In this document: positions 23,796 to 38,100 of the stretch, piece by piece
Layout: every line of letters begins with the position of its first letter
How positions within the stretch are numbered: the stretch's first letter is position 1
Assembly (NCBI GenBank): GCA_002751075.1
Contig: NAOQ01000301.1
Location: forward strand, 1-50,360
Reading direction: 5' to 3'
DNA: 50,360 nt
Origin: Ichthyophonus hoferi
Lineage: Eukaryota > Opisthokonta > Ichthyosporea > Ichthyophonida > Ichthyophonidae
Notes under the pieces: generated by a model
What the model was told of the DNA's origin: nothing
Database searches by the model: none
Seen by the model: the letters and a program-made list of their open reading frames with translations, nothing else
Made by a program: the position numbers and the translations under genes

Positions 23796-26700
23796 ATGAC
23801 TATTCTTGAGGCTGTTCCTCCTCCTACCCCTATTCATACCATGGAATTAGCGTGGACTCCTCACCCAGCCCAAGTGGATGCCATCCAAAAGATTATAAAT
23901 GATATGGAGAATACATTAGAATGCGTTATATGGTACGTATAGATACATAGAACTTATATTTATAATATGGTTTCATTATTGTATTACTTCTCCGCCTTCA
24001 TTCATGATGCTTATGCTAATATTAGCATATATATACATTAACCTTATACATCTACGTCAGATACACATACATTAAATATGCACACATGTATAAAATATAT
24101 ATATTTAAATTTTTATTTGACACTCTTCCTGCTATCTTGATCAAAACGAAAATTACAATACCCTCCTTCTCTACCAGAGAGAACCATTTCTTTCTTTTTG
24201 CAAGTTTCCTCCTCAAGCCACAACAATCATATCAACACCAACTTAACATATTGTTGTAATCTCTTTTCTTATATATTTACTCAATATAACTTCTTTCGTA
24301 CAATTGAAAAGTCTATACCCCTTATAAAGCAATTATAGAACGACTTTGAATATTTTAACTATCATATATATATACATTATAACTAGTATAAAAACCCACC
24401 AATGAAGATTAGGAAACATTGATAGTTGCCCATAAACCAGCCATGCCTCTACACTAAATATATTAACCTTTACATAAAATCATTCTAATGTTTCATTGTA
24501 CTCTATAGCCTGAGTGTATTTGAGTCACCCCAGTCTACACCCTGTAATCACCAGTTTTGCAGGTGTGTAACGACCTAGTACCTTGTTTGTTTTCTATTTA
24601 TACATATACATACATATGCATATTTGTAATTATAACTCTGTGTTTTAATCAGTTTTTTTATGCATATGGCCTCATATATATGCAGACTGATATGTAATGG
24701 TAAATGTTAAGTTTGTTTTTATACATACTATCATAATATCATGCCCTTATAATACCATATTATCATACTATTATAAATATTATTATGTTATTACTAATGC
24801 GTATATACGTATCATATACTATAACTTATACCATGTATTATTATATATAACATAACTACCTTCCGCAGATCATGTATTGTGAGACACCTATCTACACGTT
24901 CAAGCTGTCCTCTTTGTAAAAGCAAAATTTCTAAGCGTAGTCTCAAACCCAGTATAGATATACAATCTATGGTAAATATATACCATAAGATAAGGACTGG
25001 GTTTAATAGGGATACAGGAGGTAAGGGGTTATGTGTGTGTGACAAGAGAAGAAAGTGTGTTGTAGATACATTGTAGAATATAAGGTTGGATACATATACC
25101 TGGGTGTTATTAGTGTTATTGTAATGTTTTTTTTGTGTTTATAGTGTCAGTGGTATGTTTTTGTGGGATGCATTGAGATTATTTGTTAAGCAATTAAAAG
25201 TATATAATAAATTTATAATTGTTGTTTTATTAAATAGTAAAGTAATTAATTTTTTTCCTTGATATTCTTATGTCTTACGTATTATAGCGTGAGGTTATAG
25301 GTTATAGTGTGATACAATAGGTTATGGCATGATATAATGTATCATCACATATTATAATAAGTTATAGTATGATGTAATATGTTATAGTGTGATATAATAG
25401 GTTATAGTGTGATATAATATGTTACAGGGTAGTATAATATGTTATATTAGGTGTAATATTTAGCCTGTCGATGATTGTATATTAACCAAGGATATATTTA
25501 GCCCATAATAAATAAATAATATATATATATCTGTCGTCAGCCTCAGTGTAATAAATTGTATTATCTTTTTTAATTGTTTAAATATAAATGAGTAGGTTGT
25601 GATTAGTAGATAATTATTACAGCCAAAAAAAAAACAGAAACACAAACTTAACATGCGCATAATTTTCTGTTTTAAATATATACATAAGCTTTTCTCACTC
25701 ACTTTCCCTTCCTTGCCCTCTACCTCTCCATCTCCATATTCCTCTCCATTTCTCCCTCTCCCTCCTTAGTTGCTGTAGATATCAGTCCATCATTTACTCC
25801 CCGCCTGGAAACAGTACAACCAATCAAACATGACATCAACACCGCCTCCCCTACCCTCTTGGCCTCATCACTTTGTCATTCCTCTTCATCAAAACCACAA
25901 TCACCAACAGTACACCCAGGGACTCCATTGGCACACCGAGCACCACTTACTGTCCTATTCGAGCCCAACATTGTCATGACAACCTCCTCGAGACTATCCA
26001 ATAAGAACAACCGAAATAATAAATTGGATTGTCCAATGAAATCATTTGCTAAGAGGAAACAAAGCAAATTATTGAATAATGCTAATGAACATGAGAAAGA
26101 GAATGCTTTTATACCACATATGAGTAGTACAACTATAGACTGTGGACGATTGGAACATAGTGTTGGGATTAATGATAAGCAAGGAATGAGAAAGGGCATT
26201 GAGATAGGCTCTAGCAATGAGCCACCTAGAAAGAGAAGGAGGATACAACCAATTCTCGTTGATAATAGTAATGATACAAATAATCATGAATTAGAAACAA
26301 ATAGGCTGTCTAATCATGATTATAGACGTGACTCTAATGACGTCGCAACGAATGACGTAGACAGCTTAACTAATATTTTAGGACAGGTGGGAGAGCGACT
26401 GATCTCTACACTAGATGCGCCAATCACAGACTGTGGTGAGATCACTCTTTCGGGTGCGTCTACCCCACCCACCTTAAATACAGCCAGGCCAATCAGTGCC
26501 AGTGCCAAGTATACTACACAACAGGATTTAACTGACCAATTAACTATTCAGCAAAGAATAGAGATACTAGACAGGCAGCACACAGTGGTTGGTAGAGAGG
26601 ACACGAATGAAAAAGAAGAGAATAGAGATAAACTATTGGGATTAGATTGGGTTAAGAGAGATGATGTTTGTCCGATCCACTGTTTGATTGATGAGAGAGA

Positions 26701-27570
26701 TAAATCCGTGACCAACAATAGAGGTGGGAGAGGCCAAACAAGGGCTTCCATTGAGTCTGTATCACCAACGGAATACTCACAAAGTGGTAAGTTTTAGTAT
26801 TTTTTAAATAGTTTTCTAATCTTTTTATTAGCCAATACCTTTCCTTATATATATATATATTGATGATGAGGACACAAGCCAGTCCTATTATGTCTCATAA
26901 TTAATTATTGGTAAAGGCAATCTATCAATAATTATTTGAGAATACATTTTATGTTAATGGGTGTATTAATTGGAATTTTTGATATTTCTAGGATATATAT
27001 ATAGTTCATTTGTGCTGGTTATTAGCTAGATGTTAAACAACCAATGACTATTTTTAATTGAATTTGTATGTTTGATTAGCGATAATATTTCATTTAGCCA
27101 ATTATCTCTTACGGTTAATTATATATAACTATATATAGTATAATGCATTAATATGTACTGGTATATTATTTGTCATTCTATATGCACACTCTAACCAATT
27201 GCACTCACTATGTGATAGCTTTGGTCACAGGTCATGCTCCTATGATTAACCTTTCTGATCCTAGTCTCCCTTCTATGACGTGTTCAACACAGGTTGGTAA
27301 TTGACTCATCTTGCATCTGAGTAACCATATATGGAGATATATAGAGGGAGAGATATAGATATATGTATATATGTTCCTATTGTATGTAGAGATATACTAT
27401 ATCTTATCCTGATATAGACGGTATAAAAATGGCCATCAACCAACACAGGCCTTTAGTATTTGTTTTCCTTTTTTGATTCCAGCATATAAACCAGCATATA
27501 TACTAATATATATAACGACATGCATACACATTCAAACATACCTACATGCATACATACATACATACATACA

Positions 27571-27602
<32 letters not shown>

Positions 27603-30600
27603 CACGCACATAATACATACATACACACACAAACCCACCCACACCCATGCATATACCCACCTTTTGCATTAGGTGGAAGCAGGTCTGGAGAACGAACTGG
27701 CCACTATAATGGCTGAGATAGCCGAGATTAGCCAGGAAGAAAGAGAGGTAGGATTAGTACCCCAATATAACATATTAATAACTAAAGTTGATTTGTGTGT
27801 ATGAATTAATTATTGCACTCTTGCACTCTTTATTGATCTATGAGATTTTGTGGTTGTATTTTATTAGTCTATTCATTATACTCCAACCTTGTTTAGAAGT
27901 AGGAATGAGCGTACATAACTATAGATATTAATTAAGTCGGATATAATGTAATATAATATATAAGATATGGATGATAGGATTCTATCATGCTATTCTATTA
28001 GCATACTATTATATTATATTTTTTTATACTATTATACTATCGTACTATCATACTAATATACTATTATATTATATTCTTTCGTACTATTATACCGTCATAC
28101 TATTATATCGGTATGCTATCATATTATCATAATATCACACAATCCTACTATGATATTATTATACTATTATACTATTATACTATTATACTATTATACCATC
28201 ATACTATATTATACATGTGAACAACCATGATAATCTTTTACTTTATAATATATATTAGCCAATAAGAGAGAATACTTAATTCTTTAATTATGTATGCAGA
28301 AAAAATGGGATAGGAAAAGATATGAAGAAGGGGTAGGAGGTAACTAGTGACTCAAAATGGTTGACTGATAATTTATTTTTAAAATATAAAGTTTCAAAAT
28401 AGGACCAAGACTGTCCTAAAAGTAACCATGACTATAGTATACAACTAATGGAATGACCCTATTGAATATAAACCATAACCCCTCCTACAGATGCGTGCCC
28501 AGGATAACAACCATACTAATGTGGCCGCTATCTCTAGTCCATCCCTCTCTACACCAAGTAAATCTCTTACCTCTCCATCTGCATCCTCCATATCCTCAAT
28601 CACTATAGACCAGAAAGCTTTATTAACCAATGGTTCTTGGTGTAAGGGAGTGGAGAATATACCCTCATCAATAACTCCCTCATCTGCTTCCTCCTCTTCC
28701 TTTCATTTATTTCCTTCTTTAACAGACATACCAAACCGACCAGACCCGGTATTACCATCGGGCCATCAATTAAATCCACCAGGTGACCCTCTTTCTGGCC
28801 TTACTGCACCAATAGAATTTCCTTGCGTAAATGATTCTAGACCACAGAATAATGCAACCAGTAAGTATACCTTAACAGATAAAGGAGAGGAAAAGATGTC
28901 TGTCAAAGATGATACCCACAGCGAGAGGGAAGCTCTACAAGCCGCACCATTGGTTGACTCAGTTGTTCAGGATAACATGATTCACACCAGTCCCTCACAC
29001 CCTAGCAACCAGTTACCGATGGTCTTGCATCCTCGTGCTGATGACACTCTAGACATCCAATCGAATCTTAGTATTGGGCTAACAAGCCAAGCAGGGCCAG
29101 TGTTACCTCATGATCATCAATCGTATCCACCGCCCCTGCTACAAAAGAACGATTCTACATCATCTATTGGCCAATCACTGAAGGGTATTTGTCTTGATAG
29201 ACAATCACAATATCCTCTAGCACCAGCTACCCAATCACAGATGGATATACAGGACAATATATATATAACCCCTGGGTCATTGGGTCCTCTCCTGCAATCA
29301 CTTCCTATCCTAGAAACATTAGAGCCAGAGCAGGGTGAAATGGGAGTAGAGGGCGAAGGAGTAGGAGAGGGAGAGGTAGAGGTGGCAATGGATATACTGC
29401 CCTTGGCAAGCTTGGGCCAAGAATCAGTAGCTATCAACGAAGCAGAAATGGGGCTTGGTGAATATATAAACCCTATTGACGTAGGCCCTGATACAGCCGG
29501 TATCTTAGGCCTCCAATCATATTGCACGAGTAGTTTGGCTAGCCAATCAAGTGACCGTTTTAACGACGGCGATGAATGGGATTGTTCGGTTGTACAAGAG
29601 AGCGGAGGGGGCTTCCCTATAATAGATGATGGGGAGGTGTGTATTCCCTCTACTTCTGATGAAGAGGAGGTGGGTATAGAGATGGGGGAAAGGATGGGAA
29701 CTATGACAACAAATGGGCATGACCATGTCTTGTTAGATACTGTGGACGTGTTTGGATTGGAGGAAGGAGCTAATGGTGCACGAGGAGCCAGTGAAAATTG
29801 GAAATCGGGAGAGGACAGGATGGTCAGTTCTGTTGGTTGTATTTCACCTGTACAAAGTTTGGATACAAGGAGAGGAAAGGAACAGGTAGAAAGTGATAGG
29901 AGGAAGGAAGGAGGATTTATGAAAAATAATATGATTAGTGAAATGCAACTATTGAGGGGAGATATGCACTCACAGGGACCAAGCAAGCCACAACTCCTTA
30001 CTCATCGTACACATACATATGTACATAATGATGCAATAGTGGCGCCAGTAACAGCAATCGAACCAGTTCACCGCAGGGGAACTTGTGATAATAAGCCAAA
30101 AAAACGGACTTCACTGTGGGGCAGGGAGGATGCACAAGAGGGAGATATTACTAAGAGAGAGGGAGAGAGGGAGACGGAGATAGAAGGGAGTGGGTTGGAG
30201 GGGATAGAAGATATTGATATTGATATGGTAAAGAAAGAAGAGGGGGTGATTGTATGGCCTGATGAAGGGATGGTCTCTAGTATGAATAGCGCACAGACAC
30301 TCTTAGTTGATGGTATGAGGGAGGGAGAGGGAGATGTGATAATAGAGAAAGTCGGGGGGAGGGAAGGGGAAGAGAGGTGTAGTGTAGCCAGGATAGAGAC
30401 AGGACAGGTAGTGGGAGAGGATAAAGATGGCTATGAACAATTGGATACTATTAATACCCACCAATGGAAACGAATTAATAGTGCTATTGAGCGTGCTAAA
30501 CCTGTGATGCTGGTGTCTAGTTTGACATCGGGATATAGGGTATGTTAAGGTTAATATATATATATAGTATGGGATGAACTGATAGAATATAATATAGTAT

Positions 30601-33080
30601 AATATAGTATGACAAGATATATATATATATGTATGTATATATATATATATATATGGGTTATTAACTTGTTGGAGTCACTAGATAGTGTGTTATTTTCCAT
30701 GACATATACTTGCATTACTACTATTAATAGTACTGTTATTGTTATTGTTATTTTTGTAGTTCTTATTATTATTGTTATTATTATTACTATTATATGATTA
30801 CTACTATTACTATTACTATTACTATTACTATTACTATTACTATTACTATTACTATTACTATTACTATTACTATTACTATTACTATTNNNNNNNNNNNNNN
30901 NNNNNNNNNNNTACTATTACTATTACTATTACTATTACTATTACTATTACTATTACTGTTACTATTACTATTACTATTATTATTATTATTATTATTATTA
31001 CTACCATTACTACCACTATTACTTTTTCTACTACGATTGCGTTTACTATTAGATAAACACCCTTTCAAGCCCTAGCTTCAGTGTCCAAAAATATACATAA
31101 CATAACATACTCTCACAGCGGAAGGCTATACATCTAGTTAATATATGCGGAGGAGAGCTCGTAACTGAGTTTACCGAACGGGTTACTCATGTTATTGTAC
31201 AGGCAGGTAAGAGAACCGCATTATACTAGTCTATTATGTAGTATATATATAGGTTCAAAGTTTTTTTAAAACGGTGCAGGTAGATAGATATACATGCTTA
31301 TAATATAATATAATATAATATAATATACTGTAATATATAATATAATAGAATATATTATTTAATATAATTTCCTATAATATAATACAATATAATATAACAA
31401 TATAATATAAAATAATATTATTATCATATGATAATATAATATAAAACAATCCACGATAATACAATGTACAGCTATGGCCGTGGCACCCTACCCCTACAAA
31501 AGATTGAGAATAAATATAAGTATGCAACACAGAGCCACTCTCTCAGATAGTTTCAAGATTTTGGGTACCCAATAATAACACTGAAATAAATTTTAATATT
31601 AATTTGTTCCAGCTTATTGGTTAATTTTAGATCCTCTGATCTCTAACCTCTATATGATTGGCAGATGTGGACCGCATGGTTACCTCAAGAACATTGAAAT
31701 ATTTTCTTGCCCTAGCAGCTGGGAAATGGATTTTATCACAAGCATGTATGTATCCTATAACATATAGTAATACAGTATGTATACCATACTATCTACTTGT
31801 ATTATGGTTGTACTTTATATAAATGTCCTATAGAAAAGGAATTATGTAAATATACTGCATTAGGTATAAAGTATTGTGGATATACCATGTCAGTCATATA
31901 CATCTCAGTAATACACCATATTAGGAATATACCATATTGGGAATATACCATATTACGAATATACCATATTAGGAGTATATCATATCAGTAATATACCATA
32001 TTAGGAATATACCATCTCATCTATAAAATAATGAATATCCCATAATAATAATCAACTAATATGAATATATATATTATTAATATTAATCTATATCCTCTCG
32101 CTTAGGGTTAACTGCAAGCAAAGGACTGGGTAAATATGCCAGTGAAGGGGCCTTTGAAGTAAGAGGAGATAGAGAAACTATAAATGCAAGTAATGTTCCA
32201 CGTATTGCTAGGACCAGGCGAGAGAATAATGTAGGTAGATATATTGGTGGGTATAGTAGTAACCTGTGTAGTTATTGTCTTACTGTGTTGTAGATATTAT
32301 CTTACTGTGTTGTAGTTATTATCTTACTGTTATAATTATTATTTCACTCTATTACAGTTATTATCTCAGCGTAACCCACAATCCCTCTTTACTATTCTTT
32401 TTCTCGTACATTACGTTCATTCTTTGTCTCCACCTGTCATGTCCTGTCTACCATTATCTTTACTTTAATATAGCATAGTAAAACCTAGATAAGAATGAGC
32501 AAGAAAACGTAAAGGAAATAGAATAAATAATCATTATAATAATAATACTAATAATAACTAAAATACAACAATACCAATACTAAAAGTAAAAATAAGAATA
32601 GTAATAGTAATAGCTACTTTATCCCTCTCTCCGTCTCCGCCCTGCACCTACTTTCGTTCTTTACTATTCCCTCTACTGACCTACCCATGTCTTCTCCCTC
32701 TCTAGCTTCCCCCTCTCCTTCATGGCCTACATGCTATCATATGGGGTACACCAGTCAACATATCTCATAAAGACCTAACCACCCTACTTATCTATTGTGG
32801 AATTACACTGCTCCCCTGCCCTTCCTCTCCTACTATTGGTAAAAACTTTAATTTACCTCTTCCTATTGGTGGACAAACGGATTCTCCCTCCCACGATTGG
32901 CCAACCGGTTTGACTAAAGGTACAATTATTATAGTCGACAAAGACGAAAATCAGGCTGAAGCCAAGAAAGCTGAAGAATTATTGGGTTTGCCAGCTGTAA
33001 GATTTAATTGGTTGTTTTCCTGTTTAACCAATGGAATTGTGTGCCCGTTAGATGAATTTCGACCTACCCTATCACTCTAA
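23796..33080 (+). CDS. BRCA1: BRCA1 DNA-repair E3 ubiquitin ligase
   Basis: Nuclear RING E3 that in animals pairs with BARD1 and directs homologous recombination. Eleven exons join in frame: 23796-23932, 24509-24562, 24869-25020, 25770-26786, 27231-27292, 27673-27747, 28491-30539, 31119-31206, 31665-31745, 32106-32230 and 32706-33080, giving 1404 residues. The RING (residues 43-80) has a complete C3HC4 set, CVIC...CNHQFCRSC...CPLC, and is followed by KRSL exactly as in human. Exons 4 and 7 encode long disordered Ser/Thr/Pro- and acid-rich tracts, with a PPRKRRR nuclear signal near residue 268. Tandem BRCTs fill residues 1170-1404. In the first, LVSSLT keeps the human Ser1655 and RTLKYF keeps Arg1699 and Lys1702, so phosphopeptide binding is probably retained. 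The absence of ankyrin repeats excludes BARD1. Translation could also start at Met16. Confidence 0.95.
25281..25450. repeat. Degenerate ~20-bp tandem repeat in BRCA1 intron 3
   Basis: About eight imperfect units of GTTATAGTGTGATATAATAG. Confidence 0.8.
27534..27630. repeat. (CATA)n microsatellite in BRCA1 intron 5
   Basis: Tetranucleotide run of about 60 pure bases with degenerate edges, about 45 bases before exon 6. Confidence 0.9.
28010..28205. repeat. Degenerate (ACTATTAT)n repeat in BRCA1 intron 6
   Basis: Repeated TACTATTATAC/TATCATAC words over about 195 bases. Confidence 0.8.
30780..31045. repeat. (TACTAT)n repeat containing a 25-N gap
   Basis: Hexanucleotide repeat in BRCA1 intron 7, interrupted by N at 30887-30911. 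The array continues unchanged on both sides, so the gap is probably a collapsed or unsequenced repeat of unknown true length. Confidence 0.95.
31876..32015. repeat. 18-bp minisatellite in BRCA1 intron 9
   Basis: About seven copies of an ATATACCATATTAGGAAT unit with few substitutions, between exons 9 and 10. Confidence 0.85.
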
Positions 33081-35194
33081 ATCTATTCTATTTATAGTAG
33101 TTTTGGTGTAGTTGCGTTTTCATTGATTGGTTGTTTAAAAAGGTTTAAAAGAGCTTAGAATACCTTGGAGTAGATTATGTTCTATGTTGCTTATTGATTT
33201 AAATTTAGATGTAGTACTATATTGGTCAACATCAAATATAATAATAGATCATATGTGATCTAGTTGTATTAGTAGTACAGGTGTAGAGGCGCATACAATT
33301 ACGTTTTTGCTTTAATCACATCCACTAATATAGTTATGCATATACCTGTCCATGTTTAGGGCAATATGTTGAAAGTAATGTAATGTAATAATGGCTAATT
33401 GGTTAATGATATAACATGATCCAACGTGCCTATAAAATACTGTTTAATTTTCTCTTTGTATTTTAATTTTTAGTTGACTAGTTAAAAACGAACTAGGATA
33501 TAATAGGCGTACTTAAATAAGGATGTATAATAAAGCATATAGCATCAAATAAGAAAATAAAACTTGCAACATTGATTATCTTTTGCATGTCAATTAAAGT
33601 TGCTATTTTGTTAAAATACAGTACACTACTTTTAATTGTACTGCCTTTGCCCAGTATAATTATATATATATAACATAAAGATGTTACAGGAAGGAATATA
33701 ATAATTATAATTAATATGGGCCATGTGGGTTTCAGTAAAATATTTAGTAAAATAGTTGTTGTTTAATTATTGTCATAAAATCCCACTCTTCTAGGTTATA
33801 ATGAAAGCATTACAGAACTAAATTAGTATTCAGATATGACGATTTTTAATCTGTATGCGATAAGCTTATGGAGTACGTTTAAACACAAGATTAAAAACAT
33901 AATTACTATATATAATGTAGTACAATATAATACCGTACCATACCATACCATACCATACCACACAACACAATAAAATATAGTAAGATATAATATAATTTAA
34001 TGTAATATAATAGAGTATAATATTTTCTCGTGGCAGCTTATATCTCTTTACTATTAATCTACATCCCATTAAGTTTAGATATTGAATAATTAATAAAATA
34101 GACTCTATCTTGGCCCGTTTCCTCAATCTTTTTCTGTTCTCTCCTGTTTTGTCTGCTTGGTCACTTGTTCTCTGTATTATTAACAAAAGCAACAATGCAT
34201 CCAACTTGATATACGTATACCCAGACTGCAATGAGTCATACTACCGGGTGTTCGCTGTTATGAAATAATACTTAAAGTTGTTTATTGACAACTAATTAAC
34301 CCATTAATTAATTAAGAATATTAATGAGCTGTACTCAGTTATCACAGTCGAATCAAGAGTATAGATATACTATACAGAATATTAGACCTCCTAACCATCA
34401 ACTTATTTTCCATTATTTTCCATTGTTAATGACCTGGCGTTAATCAACGGATTGAATATGAATATAGCTATTTAACGCATGTGGATATTAAAGATAACCC
34501 CATTTATTTTGTATCAATGGTAAATTTACTATTATCTACTGGTTTGTGTAAATGCACATCTAATTAATCTGATAATTAATTTGAATAGTTTTAAAGGAAT
34601 TAAGTGTCTATTTTATTCAGATATTTCTTATGAACCATTCCCTCCTCAGTGAAGTTTTTCATCAACACTTCCCTGATTGTTTGCGGATGAATTGCCATCA
34701 GCTTATTGATTCATAGTAACTGATTCTAATATTAATTGATTCCAAGAGTTGTTAGGTCTGGAATCGACCTCTTGTGATTTGAATGATAATGGTGAGATCA
34801 AATTTATTGGTCAAAGTCATGGTTGATATAGTTGGAGCAATAGTTAATCTATGATCTTTTCATCCAATCAACCTGTGTAGTTATCATCCCATCCATTATG
34901 GATGGCAGCCACACATGCGGGCATTGATATAAATAATAAAAAACAAACATTATTCAGTATAACTGCGGAAAAAAAAAGGGCAAGCCTGTCACAGACAGAA
35001 TTCTATTGCAGCTACTAAATATAACATAATATATAACATGTATATACATTGCTTGAATGATAGTTTAATGATTAATTAATTTTAATTAATTCAAAAAATT
35101 ACCAATAGTACTAAATAAATACTTGTTTGAAACTACAACTGTTTTCTACCTATACTATCCATGTAACTATACAAGATATATATTCCCTTCTTTT
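33081..35194. other. Intergenic between convergent BRCA1 and SETD7 3' ends
   Basis: No gene seen. Candidate BRCA1 polyadenylation signals (AATAAA) occur near 33526 and 33553. A short (TACCA)n run lies at 33931-33960. A 121-codon minus-strand open frame at 33866-34231 is partly translated repeat and is not accepted as a gene. Confidence 0.5.
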
Positions 35195-38100
35195 TCACTT
35201 AGAGATTGTTTCACGGTTGGCCAGGCCAGAATACCACTCGGGTAAAGTGTCGTGGTCATAGCCATAGTCTACAGTAATCTCTTCATCTTTCGGAATGGGT
35301 CGAAGGCTTCTAATACATTTGATAGGTCCAAAACGTGGATGTGTAAACCTGTAGGTATGTATGTATGCATGCATGTATGTATTTAGATGGGGAATTATTA
35401 CAGGTAAGTAGGTAGTAAGGTTAATTAATTAACGAAGATTTAAAAATTAGTAACTCAGTAGTGCGAGTATATTCTAATCGGAACACCGAGTTAATTCCGA
35501 TAAAGCGTGACTATATTAATGAAGATATCTCTGTAGAAGCTATATTTTCAATCGTTATTAACTGGAACACATGGATTTAGAAATATAATGTTGAGTTCAG
35601 CCTATTTCGGAATAATCCCACTCATGCGGTGATAGCCGACTATTGCAAGCAGAGAATTAAAATAAAAACTGTAGAGCTTTTACTCCGTATCACTACAGAA
35701 TCAAGAGTCCCCAATCTGTCTCAGACCAACTTTTTTATACTTTCTATATATAGAATACTTCAGAACACAGCAATAAATAATTGGATAGTTATCACTATAG
35801 CTACTTTGCTTATGTTGTATATGTACTTAAATTTGATATACTTTGCATGAAATAAATAATAATTAATAGTAGTACATGTAGTTACATTTGACAAACCTAA
35901 CAAATAATCCATTAGCTATGACAATAACTATTTTATGTGTGGTTTATAAGTAGCTCAGTCTATTCTTTTATATAATTATTTGAAAGAAAAGACACATATT
36001 CCGAGCCACAAGTTACTAGAACTACTACATACTGCCATAACATCTTACAAGAGCAATAATACTTGATGCTGGGGCAGCCAGTGTAGATACTAATAGCTAG
36101 ATTTGAGAGAGAGAAGAAAATAAAAGATAATACATACACGTCATATTGGGCATTGTGGTTGATACAATGGTTGGCCTTGTGACCCAATGTAGCACAATAA
36201 GAGTCTATTGCGTCATAGGGTGGGGGTACATCTATTACAATCTCATCGTCCAATGACATAGTGTTGCTATTGAGCGCCCAATCACGATTATCTACCGTAG
36301 AGTGGGCTATCCTGACGCCATTGTAAAACGACACTACCTCCTGTAGAAAGGAAAGTGGTATATGGTATCTACACTAGTTAGTCCGCTTGCTACGTTCACT
36401 TATATATACCATACGATATAAGCATGTATATATATATTCTCACATACTATAAACAACTACATTGCAGCAAGAAAGCAATATACTCTAAAATAAAATTTGT
36501 TCAAAGAATATGTTGGCATGATATATAGCCCATAGATACAGTATATTAAATTCATATAGGAGACATAATATTACATTATCTTTATTTTACTACAATACAC
36601 AGCATTCATTATATGGCTTTAATTTATTCTTAGAAATATACCTTATATATATATAACCGCTATTTAGTATATGATCTGAACTGTTATGTATATACTATAG
36701 AGGTACACAACACAGCCTTGAGTTGGGTGCAGACTATATAGTAAACAATAGTTACACTACGCAACACGCCTCTTATGTAGAGCAAAGAAGAAGACCTGAT
36801 ATATAGCCAATAAATATAGCACATTAAATTAGGGTAGAGCATGACTCCACCATACACAATCCTTAATAACGTTCCCTGACAAGAAAGAACCAATAGGGAA
36901 TAAGTAAAAGACGAATGATATGATACAGATTTCTTGGAATAATAAAGGAAAACGATTGGCCAAGAAATTCTAAAGGGTGTAGTAGGTTAGATATCACGAT
37001 AATAATAATTAAACACCACCATCTCATCATTGATTGAACAACAGAGAAGTGTATTCTGATTTTAAAACGTCGTTATAATTGGTAAACTATAATTCAATAT
37101 AATAATGGCGGCTAGAGTGCCTATTTGACTAAGTAAACCAATACAATTATTACTATGTGATTATACTAAAATAAAATTCATAAACATAACATACATACAC
37201 TCCCTACATTTGCTCCAAGGTCTTTTGCAGCGAATAAGCCTTCTCCTGCATTCGTCATACTAGAAACCTTCACATACACTCGTTCACTCTCCCATCCATC
37301 AGCCAGCAGAGGTTGCGTACTGTTAGCGTAAGGTAGGTTAGGGTAAGTAGAGTAGGATAGAGTAAGGTAGGGTAGGGTAGAATAAGGTAAGATAGGCTAG
37401 AGCAAGGTCGATGCATATATATATATATACTACATACAATATAGACAAAATAACTATAGTTATAGTTATATATTCAATTAAAGTTGGGTTCCAAAGTATT
37501 CCATATATAACATGGTATATTTAGAAAACATAAAAAAGTTCTGTTTGAGACCATCATGGGGACCCTCTATTCTGTAGTGATAGTAAATAAAGGCTATAGT
37601 TTCTATCCTAAATTCTCTGCATGCAATCAATAGGTTTACTCATATCCATATATGTGGTGTTACTGGCTACTACTACGTTAACCTTTGCATGCCACCACAA
37701 TATGTATGTATAAATAGAGAGAGAGAGGCAGAGAGAGAGAGGTGGGGAGGGAATAGAGAGGAGAAAAAACATATATAATAGCACGATAAAATACTGTCAC
37801 ACATAGATGGTTCTAGTATGCTATCTTGACGTCAATTAAGGTATATATATAATCAGGTCAGATAGGTTTTATTGGTTGTTGGTCATGTATCTTTTGTATT
37901 TATTCTTAAGTGGTTGGCTGGTTGACCTACAGCACAGTTCGTACTCTCGTACTGTGTTGTATAATTGGTGCATATTGTTTTTCCTACGTCATTAAATAAT
38001 TTATTAATGGTGATAAATAAAAATAATGCAAGAGGTAGATAGAAAGAGGAAGATAACAACAACCTATAGGGTGAGTGGGTTAAATCATAATAAACCAATG

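Noticed and set aside
27453-27644. 63-codon minus-strand open frame with YVCMYVC repeats
   Set aside because: Translation of the (CATA)n microsatellite in BRCA1 intron 5.
29117-29986. 289-codon minus-strand open frame opposite BRCA1 exon 7
   Set aside because: Antisense shadow of a long coding exon; the plus frame splices correctly into the BRCT exons.
30772-31075. Open frames of 92-94 codons at 30772-31075
   Set aside because: Translated (TACTAT)n repeat crossing a 25-N gap.
23796-33080. BARD1 as an alternative identity for the RING/BRCT gene
   Set aside because: No ankyrin repeats between RING and BRCT, and the RING-flanking helix and KRSL segment match BRCA1.
36522-36832. Possible repeat pair: TGATATATAGCCCATAGATA at about 36521 and TGATATATAGCCAATAAATA at about 36798
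   Set aside because: Only about 34 bases align with several mismatches in AT-rich sequence; too little to call.
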